From NCBI GenBank assembly GCA_900088475.1, contig FLMG01003107.1:1-40192 (forward strand): a stretch of 40,192 nucleotides of DNA, in the 5' to 3' direction. Each line of letters opens with the position of its first letter. The stretch's first letter is position 1. This DNA comes from Hyphochytrium catenoides. Its lineage: Eukaryota; Sar; Hyphochytriomycetes; Hyphochytriales; Hyphochytriaceae. The notes beneath the pieces were generated by a model. The model was given only the letters and a program-made list of their open reading frames with translations, did no database searches and was not told where the DNA came from. The translations under genes and the position numbers were made by a program. Below, one piece after another: positions 30,779 through 40,192 of the stretch.

Positions 30779-33700
30779 TTACATACTTGAGGGCAGTCCT
30801 TGCTCCCTGATCTGGACTTGAGAGAGAAGAGAGGAGAGTTTCTCCTTTTCCTCTGGCTTCAGGCCACTCTCCTTCGCCAGGATAAGCAGGAGAGACAGGG
30901 CGACCTGATACTTCTCTGCTGCCTCTTTCTCCTGTCGCATGAACTCGCTTACTATCCCTTCCCTTACATACCGCACGGCACTACTATATATAACCTCCTC
31001 TATCGGTACCTCGCCCTCCCCTCCTTGGACGTGTTGCAGGCAGCTCTCAGCCAGTTGGAGGCAAGACGAGAGCTGAGAGAAGAGCCACTTGATGCTCGAA
31101 AGGAGCTCGAGGGGAAGGGAAGAGCGCGGTGTGGGGGAGGTCGAGAGAGAGAAAGAGCGAGGAGGGAGAGAACGGAGAGTGTGCTGGATGATTCTCTGCA
31201 ATAATTGCAGTGCCTTCACATACAATCCCCCAGCCTCCTTAAAAGAGAGAGTAGCAGAGACTTCAGCGGAGGAGTGAGAGACTATCGGAGATGCCGCCTG
31301 CTTATCGCCGTCACGCTGCGTAGCTTCCAAACGCTTGAGAGCAGGGCTAGCTGCCTCCTGTCTCTGTATGGAGGCGACCTCAGCCTCCTGGGCAAGAAGC
31401 AGTAGAGCAATGACTTTTTTTCTCTCTTCTTCTATGAATGCCAGCAGCTCATCATAAATATTTCTTTTGCTATATAAAGGGGCCGACGGAGAGGCAGCAG
31501 TGAGAGTTGGAGAGGGAGAAGGGCAAGCGAGCCCTCTTCCTGAGGGTACCCTGTCCTCAAAGGCGGGCGATGGAGCTCTGTGAGAAGAAGAGGCGATGGG
31601 AACACTCTGTCGACGGCGAATGGAAGTGAGATCCGCGTCTGGACTCGGGTCATAACGGTTGTTCTCGCGATCTACCAAGACGAAGTCGTTATCCGAGCCC
31701 TCCGCGCCACCTGCTCCTTGTCCCCTCTCCCTCTCGCCTTCCCTGCCACTGTTAACGCGAGAGCGGGAGAAAGAAAGGCGTGACGGTTCGGCGGAGCCTC
31801 CTCCAGACGGGGGAAGAGGAGGGAGAACGCTCTTAAATGGGTTGAGACGGATTGGGGTGGATGCATTACTGCCAGAAGCGTCTGGACGGGCACCCAAGTA
31901 ACCAATGCCTCCGTCCGCCCTGCTGCTACCCGTTCTCTCCCTCTCAGACCCTCCAAACTGCTTAGGACTGATAGACAAACGGGAAAGCTCGGGATAGGTG
32001 CTTGGAGCTATTTGTGACTTCCTAGAAAAGTCTCCAGAAGGCGACGAAGCAGGAGCACGACTCCCCTGTGGGAACAAAATGGTGAAAAAGTGCCGCGTGT
32101 GTGAGAGTCAATCGTACTGTCACGCTCGTGGGGAGACAAGGACTATAAGGTAGAAATCGTCTTCCGCGAGAAAACGCGCAGAAGCGGCTCTCCCCTCAGA
32201 CACCACCATGAACGAAGCGATAAAGCCGAAGACATGCAGATAAAGAGGAGAGACCAAAAAGAGAGAATGGTTCAGGCAGCTTCCTAGCTGTCTTACCGTA
32301 GCTCCTGATGTAGTTACTATGGGGCTAACCCCTCCCGCTGTCCTCTCCTGCAAACTAGGATTTGACGTTGACGCTCCTCCGTCGCCTCTCCCTCCAACCA
32401 AGCCCGTCACCTCCGCCAACGGAGACGGCGGCGTCTGTGAGCTTATGGGCGGGGACGGAGCATAAGGGGAGGAAGGAGGTAATGGAAGCCGCGAGGAGTC
32501 CGGACGAGTGCCGCCGCTCTTCTCTGAAGCTTTAAGGAAAGGATGATTGAAAAAGTCTTCAAAAGAGACTCGCAGGACCGGATTCCGCCTGAGCAGTAGC
32601 TGATAGACAACGAGTGACCAGGGAAGAATAACCATGCGCGAGTGAGGACACAACTATCGATAGATAATAGAGCGCTGACCAAACCCTAGCCCTAAGGACT
32701 CCAAAGCTCCCGAGAAAATAGCAGCAATGAGTAGAGCAAAAGCCTAGAGGGAGCTCTGGGAGCTGAACATCATAGAACCATAATAGGAGACCTTTTTGGA
32801 GAGAGCCAAAGGAGGGGACCAGCACGCTGTCATACCTGTAAGAGATCTAAGCACTCCGAAGACAGCTTCACTTCGGGTGGAATCCTGAGCTCGTTCCTCT
32901 CAATGTTAGAAAGCAATTGAATATGGTTGGCGCCATTGAACGGCGGCTTCCCAACAACCTGATCAGCGGGAGAGCTGGAGTCAGGAGGTGTGCTTCCCTG
33001 AGAGGTCGTGCAACCAGGCAACCATCATGAAGGGAGATCGGATAGAGAATGCGGCCAAGCAGCACACAGCGACAGGGCAAAAGTAGAGCTTGACACAGGT
33101 GAATAGGGTGGCAGCAGGGGAGGGGACTTAAAGCAGGGTGAGATAAGACAGACCATTTCGTAGAGAATGGCGCCCACGGACCAAAGGTCAGCCTTGGCGT
33201 CGTATTTTTGAAACTTCAGGATCTCTGGGGCCTGATAGTATCAGACATTACGGAGAGAAAAAGAGAGATTAGCTTGGCTAATTGCTGAAGGATGGCAAAA
33301 AGAGCAGAAGGCAGCCCTGACATAGCAAGGTTAAGAAGAGTGATGCAGGTGTGAGTGTGCTTATTAGCAGGGTAATGCTGGTGTCTGGCGTGGGAGATAC
33401 TTCCTACCATATACAGGGGAGAGCCACATAGCGTCTCCGCCATTGACGCCGCGGCCAAGTGCCGTGCAAAGCCAAAATCAGCTGCAGGAGATGGAAAGAG
33501 AGGTAAAGACAAGACAAAAGGTAAGTCAACAAGCTCAGAGCGAGATGCACAAGCACGATGAGGGTCTCACCAATCTTTAGCGTGGCATCTAGGGATTTCG
33601 TTGTAAGCAGCAGATTCTGGGGTTTCAAGTCACGATGGATAAGATTCTTCGACCATAGAAACTCCAAACCTTGGGCTGCGCCACCGAAGGAAGAAAGGTC

Positions 33701-34463
33701 TTAGTTGACAAAGACTCTCCCTCTCTCTCTACCTTCCTGTCTCTTCGCAGGACAGACATGCTTCACTCTATGAGTGCTACATCTTTGAGGTTCTATACTG
33801 CCTTTCTCATTTCCTTCTCTCTCTCTCAATTCTCTCTCTTCCTTTCTCTTCTCTTGCGCTCTCGTTCTGCATATTTTCCATTCCCTCCTTGAGTTGATGA
33901 CTTTGTCCCTTCTTCACAACTGAGGGGTTCTATCTTTTGCTGTCAACATACCAAGCTCTCTAAGAAAATGCCTAGCCGAGTCTTCAGATAGAGTGCCATT
34001 CCTCTTGATAAACTTCTGTAGATCCCCTCCGCCACAATATTCAAGGATGAGATAGATGTTTCGCTCAGTTTTCTGTGAAGGACAGCAGAGACTCAGTGCC
34101 TGCCATCACTGCTGCATATGCACTCAGGCTATCGCGGCTCTTCACCTTGATATCATAGAGTTTCACGATGTTTGGGTGCTGGAAGTTTCTAAGGATTGAG
34201 ATCTCCGACTCTAAGTTTTCTTGCAGCTTCTTATTCAGCCGATCTCGACTTATAGCCTTGATAGCTACCTCCTGGAGAGTATCCTTGTGATGGCCCTTGT
34301 AGACCTAGAAAGTGAGATGTGAGCGGCAATAACTTGGCGCTATTTTGGCCATAGGCTGAAGTTGTGCAGGACAGGGCAGCCGTTGAAGGCGAACTCTTAC
34401 CACTGCAAAGGACCCTTGGCCTATCTTTCCAGTGACGACATATTCGCCTACCGAACGGCTCAT
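30779..34463 (-). CDS. ATG1: ATG1/ULK-type autophagy serine/threonine kinase
   Basis: Nine exons: 34463-34401, 34304-34146, 34072-33952, 33675-33571, 33481-33408, 33231-33154, 32958-32836, 32599-32297 and 32065-30779. They give 770 aa in phase. The kinase domain is at ~8-270: glycine loop [10 protein letters not shown], catalytic Lys37 in [14 protein letters not shown], Glu55 in helix C, HRDLKPQN with D130, DFG with D151, and GSPLYMAPEIL after the activation segment. [20 protein letters not shown] and [16 protein letters not shown] are characteristic of ATG1/ULK rather than generic kinases. A Ser/Pro-rich linker (~280-520) follows. The C-terminal helical region ([28 protein letters not shown]) resembles the tandem MIT domain by which ATG1 binds ATG13. 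All catalytic residues are present, so it should be active and start autophagosome formation in the cytosol. Orthology within the ULK group (ULK1/2 versus ULK3) is not decided. Confidence 0.9.
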
Positions 34464-35046
34464 GTCTACCGCTCTCAGCTAGAGCACTTAAGCTATATCC
34501 GCTACCGAAAGGCTAGGATACCGAGTAATGATCTGCGCTGCCCATTCTACTCCACATTGCAGGGAGAAGAATACGTTGGCGGCAGCGCAGGTTCAACAAT
34601 TGACTTATCCTCTCCGGAGGCAGGAAAAATTTCGTCTGTGTGAGCAAACGCCAAATGTACAAGATAGGGAACTCTGCGATGTTCCAGGCCACAGACACTC
34701 AATGCTCGCCCCTGCAAACTCCCACACAGCCGGGAGCTATTGCGTTTTTCAAGCTCCGTCAAGAGGTCTCCGATCTCTGTCTGGGAGGCAATTTTCTGTG
34801 CATTTCGGTCTCTGAAATTTACAAAGGAGACTTTTTGCCCAGAACTCTTCTCAGCTATCCAGAACATAACAAGATCAATAACTAAATAAATTACAATTTA
34901 TGCTGAATAACGTTACAGGAGTGAATGTTGTGAGGAAATCGGTTATTTGGGCCTGGCCTGCCTCTTGCCACCTATTCCTATTCCGCCTGGGGTGACACAG
35001 CTAAGAATAACCACGGATAGGTCCTGTAGATTCGCCGCCCGAGGCG
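34464..35046. other. Spacer 5' of the kinase gene
   Basis: A minus-strand ATG at 34867 opens a 106-codon frame to 34547 (starting MFWIAEKSSGQKVSFVNFRD) without a recognisable domain. It may be a small gene, a 5' leader frame or chance. Nothing else is supported. Confidence 0.35.
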
Positions 35047-38000
35047 TCAGATTTTTCTTCTGTTGGCGTTGCCGCGGCGCGGGCTGCTGGTCAGAAGCTT
35101 CCGCATCCCTTTCTGCGCCTGCGCCATCGGGACCAACAGCCAGCAGCAGATAGAGACGCGGCATTGGGGACGAGGAGGAACAGACGAGAGGTGTGAGAAG
35201 AGAGAGAGAGAGAAGTTTTGATGGAGAAAAGGGAGAGAGAGAGAGATGGCAATGGATGTTTCAAATGGATGAGACAGCGGAAGAGATAAAGATAGTTGTA
35301 GAGGTTGAGTGCAGGTTTTGGTCAGTGAAGCGGCATGGTAACTGGGAGATGAACAGGCATTTGAGGCCACACGGAAGCTTGATCAATACGCAGCGAAATA
35401 TAGGATCAGAAGTAAGGAAGGCTGGACCAAAGGAAAGAACAAGCAGGAAAGGATGCTTGTGAACAGTAAACAAATAATGGACATGAAGGCTCCGACGTCA
35501 TGCAAGTGGAAGCAGCTGAACAGAGCTACCATGCGTCCTACCTGGAAGAAAGCTAGGGAGTCTGGGTTCTCCGAGCAGACTTTTGCCATTTCCATCTGCT
35601 CAAACTTCTCTCCGTCATCAAGCGGGTCATCCTCCTCTTCTTCCTGCATCAGCAAGGCGCTTCTGCCACCCTTGCCCGGACTCCTCCCGGGGCTGGGAGA
35701 GATGGCAGAAGGGTCTGCGTTCGCCTTGTACCACGCTTCAAATTGCTCCAAGAGTTGTGCCTTGGTGCTGGAAACCTGTCGGTCTAGATGCTGCAGCTCG
35801 TTTCTGAGGACATGTAGGTCTTCGTAGCCTTGGCGGTAGGATTTCTGTGTGGACGTTGCGTTTAGAAGGAAATAACTGTTAGCTGCTCCGGCCAACGTGA
35901 GAGATAGATGAAGTTTGAAGAACGAAGGCCTCTAAGCGATAGGGTGAGAAAAAGAAGAACCTGAAGAGAGAGAAAAGAGTGAGAGAGAAAGGAAAAAGAG
36001 TAAGCGAGAGGAGGAAGAGAAGGGAGCGATAGAAAGTTTGAAAGAGAGGAGAGAAAACCAACTAAATAGAGAAAAGTGACAGACAGAGAGCAACGAAGCC
36101 CTTAGAAGACCGGAGCAAGAGGGGCAAGTGATATCCAGGTAAAGAGTGAAGGAAAGCGGTACTTTGACCGAACAGACAGGCGGAGAAGTGGACCTAAGAA
36201 GTAAAAGGTTGTTCACTGCACACCTTAGCCTGTCGTTCAAGCTTGATGAGCCTGAACTCTTCCTCATCGATGATCTCGTCAGCCTCCATTCCGTCAATGC
36301 TCTCTTCAATCCTAGAGCAGAGAGCGAGAGAGAAGCTAAGACAATGCTATATGATATCCCTGTGGCTGAGACCAGTTACGCGAGACAAAGAGACAGAGCG
36401 TCTGTCTTCTGAAGAGAGACTTCTTTCGAGGCGAAAGCGAAGTCGAAGGCAAGGTCATACTTCCTCATTCTCTTCTTCTCCTCTATCTGCGCCTTCAGAT
36501 CGTCTATCTCTCTCTTCGCCTCATTCACGCCAGCTGTCACGCTCTTGACCCTCTGTCTCACGCTGGAGGCCTTCTCCTTTAGCTGAGTGAGCTGCTCTGC
36601 CAGTGTTGAGCCTTCTGAGGCTTTATACTGACGGAAAGCTTTGTTCTTGTCAGCTGGGATGCTGTCCTCAAACGCTGAGAGATACGAAAAGAGAATGACA
36701 AGGAAAGTTAGGTCATTAGATAGCGGAGAAAGGAGAGAAGGGTGGAAAAAGAAGGGCTCTAAGCCAAGAGAGAAAAAGAGACAACGAGGCAGATGACGTC
36801 TTCTTACCTTCTCTACCGCCTGCCTTGCTTCGCGCACCCGGTGATAAGTCTCTCCGCGCTGTACGGGGTGAAGGACTGACCGCTAGCGGGCTTCCAGGTA
36901 GATCCCCAGCACTGAAAGGAGAGAAGGAGGAGCGACACAGGGCGAAAACGAATCTAACGGTCAGCGGACTAGTCTCCCACATCGAGAAATGAAAAGATGA
37001 AAGGCATCTTTGGGGTGCTCACTTTCTTGGTCGGCTGCTAAGATCTAAAGCAGCAGGTCGAGCGCCATCTGGAGCCACACCAACAGGAAAGCTGCCTGCA
37101 TTTTCCTCCTCTCCAACCAGCTCCGCACCTCTCTGCTCATTGCGATCTATAGCAGAACCATCCGCTAAGAAGATAAGTCAGCTTGAGCAGAGGAATCCAG
37201 GGCGATAGAGAGAGAGATCGAAGCAGACAAACTGTGGAAGACAGAGGGTAGGGAGTGGAGGCTTGTGGAGGAGGAAGAAGAGAGAGAACCGAGAGAAAGA
37301 ACACGAACTCTAGGAACTTTCAAAGGAGACTGAGATGAAATAGAGGCAGGAGACAGAGAGACGTTTAGAAGGTGATCTACCTGGGAGGTTGGAAGAGGAT
37401 GCTATCATGTCGCCTAGCCTATTCGAAGAACGACTCTGTCCTGACGCTGCTCTACTTTCTGTGTGCCCAAACAAAGCGAGAGAGAAACACGGGTGAGGAA
37501 AAAGAGAGAGAGAGAGAGCAGGCAACAAGTCGACGCGTGAGGGACTGTCTCAAGTCGCAGGGAAAACAGCGAAAGCCGTAGTCTCACCAGCGTTCAGAAC
37601 AAGGGTCTTGAATTGTCTCATAATCTCTTTGATCTGACGCACGCTCTCAAACTGGACGATGGAGTCTTCTTCCTCTAGAAAGTGTTGTCAATATGAGAAG
37701 AAGAAAAGTAAAGGGAACTAAGGGTTCAAGCTGTGGTCTTTTCCTGAACAGAGAGACAGGAGAAAAGAAAGACAGAGGCAAAGAGAAAGAGAGAGAGAGG
37801 GAGTCTACCTGGCTTAGCGTCTATGTACCGCCTCACCGTCTCCATTAGCCTAAACTTCTCCTCTGGCGTGTACTCATCATAAACAACTCCTAACATAGGA
37901 TGACGTTAATTGCAAAGGCTCTTGCAGACAAGAGAAGGAAAGAGAGACCGGCTTTCCCCGGCCCACCCCGCCAAAAAGAGCGTTTGAGAGAGACACACAC

Positions 38001-38748
38001 TCTAGACGTAGACAGACGGAGAAAATAAGAGAGAGAAAAAACAGAGAGAGAGAGAATCTTACCACTCCTGTCAGCTAAAGCGTCATGCATCATCAACTCC
38101 TGCTTAAGGTCCTTGACCTGCTTCTCTAATCGAAGCACCAGCTGCCCCTGATCCATCTCCACTGTCGGCGATGTCTCATTCTGGACTCGCATCATCCTCT
38201 GAGCCAGCTTCAGGGTGGAAATGGACTCCTCGATGTGCTTGGCCTCACCCTGACCGAGGAAGGAGACAGAAGATAACGTTAAGAGACAGCTCCAGAGAGT
38301 AAAAAGGAGAGTACTCTTGTAGGACGATGGGCCACGCCAAAGCAGTGGCAGAGCCCTAAATGAGCCCCTAGCGCTGAGGGAAGACAGTGAGAGACAGGAG
38401 CTCAGGAGCTGAAGAAAGCTAGAGGAGGGATAGATTAAGAGAGAGCTAGAGAAGTGACGCCAGGACAGCAGCCAAGAGCATTACCCAGATACAAGCAACC
38501 ATCAGAGTGTTGCAGTTTCCTCCGAGAGAGTCCTTCAGAATGGCTGTCAGCTTCGTCTGTCGGTAGGGCACGTAGCCCGCGCCTGTCATTATGGAGCAGC
38601 AAAGAAGAAGGGATGGGTGAGAGAGCGAGAACCCAAATGCAAGGAGAGACGCGAAAGGGAGAAGAAAGAAGACAACGTCTGCCCATTTCTAACGCTATTT
38701 AGCTAATATCCTCTCGCTGTTGGTCTCTCTTTTCTGCTTCCTTACTCG

Positions 38749-38780
<32 letters not shown>

Positions 38781-39614
38781 CCCCTCCCTTTCTCTCTCCC
38801 TCTCTGTCTCTCCTCTCTCCCCCTCTCTTTTTCTCTCTCTCTCTCTCTTTTCTGTCTGTGTCTCTCTCTCTCTTTTCCTGATGTTTAACCTTTCTCGTGA
38901 TCTCTCTCTCTCTTCTTTTCGTGGTGGTCCACTCCTCGTCATTAGTCTCCACGTGCTGTCTTTTCTCCCACTTACCGTCCTTCTTGCTCAATGCCACGAT
39001 GCACTGCTCCAGGTAGGTGAGACTCTGGTTGATGTGCATCGACTCTCTCTTTATCATATCATCCGCCGCCTTATCCTCTACGGGACCCTCGGTCATGGTT
39101 TTCTTCAGTCTCTCGCTCCCTGCGAGATCCACCAGGTGCAGTTTGGACCTAAGGACGCGTTCTCTGGGTCCCGTGCGCGGCCGCTGAGAGATGTTCAGAG
39201 TGAAGATGCAGTGACTCCGATTGGAATGCTTGTTCAGCTTGTGCGCCGCTGTGGTCCGATTCGTCTCCCCTAAGAAGAGCTGCAGGACAAGTGAGCCCAG
39301 CAGATAAAGAATATAAAATGGAAGGATTCAAGGAGAGAAGAGAAGAGCATAAGCAAGCAGCCACGTGGAAGGAATGTGGGAGTGTGACCGAGCGGGGCGA
39401 TGACATTAAAAGAGAGAAAAGACACACAGAAGCTAGAACATGGAGAGCGTGCTGATAGAGAGAACGTATTGAATGGGTACTCTACCTGGTCGAGGGCCTC
39501 CTTCTCACTGGTAACTTCCTTTTCTGTCAATCCCTTCACGTATGTTCCTCTGCCTCCCTTCGTGTCTTCCACAATCGTCAGATCGCTGAGAGGAGAGAGA
39601 GAGAGAGGGAGGGA

Positions 39615-39662
<48 letters not shown>

Positions 39663-40029
39663 TAGGGAGATACAGATAGGGAGAGATATAGAAGAGGAAG
39701 ATATTGTTGAGAGCTCAGCTAGACCAAGACTGAACGTCTGGGAAGGTGGAGGCGGGCTAAGAGTAAGGAACTAACAAGAACGAAGCCATGGAGAAAGAAT
39801 GAAAAGGACCAGAGAGAGAGAGAGAGAGAATGCCGGGACAGAGGACGCTAAAGGAAGGACTCTTTCGCACTTTGTTCTGGCTGGGTCCATACTCAGCAGG
39901 TCATAGATGCGCTCGTTGTAGATCTCAAGGTAGGAGACCGTGATCGTGAAGCTGACTTCAACCTTTGACTGAACTTCCTGGAAGATGTGAGCGAGAGCGC
40001 GAGGGGCGATCCCGCGGTGCTGGTAGCTC
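35047..40029 (-). CDS. KIF9: Kinesin-9 (KIF9/KLP1-type), 5' end outside window
   Basis: Fourteen exons are visible: 40029-39871, 39585-39486, 39279-38976, 38582-38485, 38249-38063, 37889-37809, 37674-37588, 37458-37381, 37164-37023, 36911-36808, 36674-36461, 36311-36224, 35844-35542 and 35118-35047. They give about 671 residues in phase. The motor C-terminal part has [13 protein letters not shown], a switch I reading NKHSNRSH (usual form NxxSSRSH), switch [23 protein letters not shown] and [16 protein letters not shown]. The stalk follows KIF9 closely: [52 protein letters not shown], and a tail with [10 protein letters not shown] and [12 protein letters not shown]. Kinesin-9 motors act in cilia and flagella (central-pair or axonemal roles). 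The P-loop exons lie beyond position 40192. The final 24-codon exon is the least certain, as an overlapping frame is also open. Confidence 0.92.
38744..38872. repeat. (CT)n block in a kinesin intron
   Basis: A CT-rich low-complexity block within the intron 38583-38975. On the gene's coding strand it reads as GA, so it is not the polypyrimidine tract. Confidence 0.85.
39592..39660. repeat. (GA)n block in a kinesin intron
   Basis: GA dinucleotides lie immediately upstream, on the gene strand, of the acceptor at 39586. On the coding strand this is a CT tract and probably serves as, or expanded from, the polypyrimidine tract. Confidence 0.85.
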
Positions 40030-40134
40030 CTAAGAAGACGTTATAAACGTGTGATGAGACGGAAGAGAAGAATGAACTGAGATGTAGAAAGGATGAGAGA
40101 AACAGCGTAGTCTCATACAAAGAAATTGACTCGC

Positions 40135-40192
40135 AGAGAAAGAGAGAGAGAGGGACAGAGAAAGAGAGAGAAAGAGAGAGAGAGAGGGGGAG
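40135..40192. repeat. (GA)n at the right edge
   Basis: A GA-rich tract running to the end of the window, inside the intron upstream of the first visible kinesin exon. Confidence 0.8.

Overview
This window is nuclear DNA of a protist. Every gene that can be traced is split by many short spliceosomal introns (about 45-350 bp; GT-AG, one clear GC-AG). The intergenic DNA is full of (CT)n/(GA)n tracts, one of them interrupted by an assembly gap. The gene set (a kinesin-9 flagellar motor, WDR54, an ATG1/ULK kinase, NOP14, a KDEL-tagged prolyl 4-hydroxylase) fits a flagellate-capable eukaryote. An alveolate or stramenopile, for example a chromerid, is my best guess. That taxonomic call is inference from composition, intron density and domain style, not a database match.

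Layout. 780-3031 (-) is an ER-resident prolyl 4-hydroxylase with a DCX/ubiquitin-like N-terminal region, the dioxygenase domain, a C-terminal module resembling the VHL beta domain, and a KDEL tail. 5283-6113 (-) is a secreted, probably GPI-anchored protein with a Met-Gly-Gly repeat. 9185-11464 (-) is an unrecognised multi-exon, Lys/Arg-rich, probably nuclear protein. 12772-14416 (+) is WDR54, complete in ten exons. 16195-17748 (-) is an M48-peptidase-like gene without a visible HExxH motif. 19418-24256 (+) holds three tandem paralogues that pair an ExoX C-terminal-like domain with a variant CCCH zinc finger. 25667-30588 (+) is NOP14, complete in 13 exons (856 aa). It converges on an ATG1/ULK-type autophagy kinase at 30779-34463 (-, nine exons, 770 aa). 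35047-40029 (-) is a KIF9/KLP1-type kinesin whose N-terminal P-loop exons lie beyond the right edge.

Exon models for P4H, WDR54, NOP14, the kinase and the kinesin were built by hand. Each keeps codon phase across every junction and follows family alignment, so they are good to within a few bases at a few noted junctions. Elsewhere only isolated exons or open frames can be supported. The neighbouring genes do not form one pathway, as is usual for a eukaryotic chromosome. The most interesting items are the hydroxylase fused to a VHL-like putative hydroxyproline reader, the tandem ExoX-C/CCCH family, and the likely M48 pseudopeptidase.
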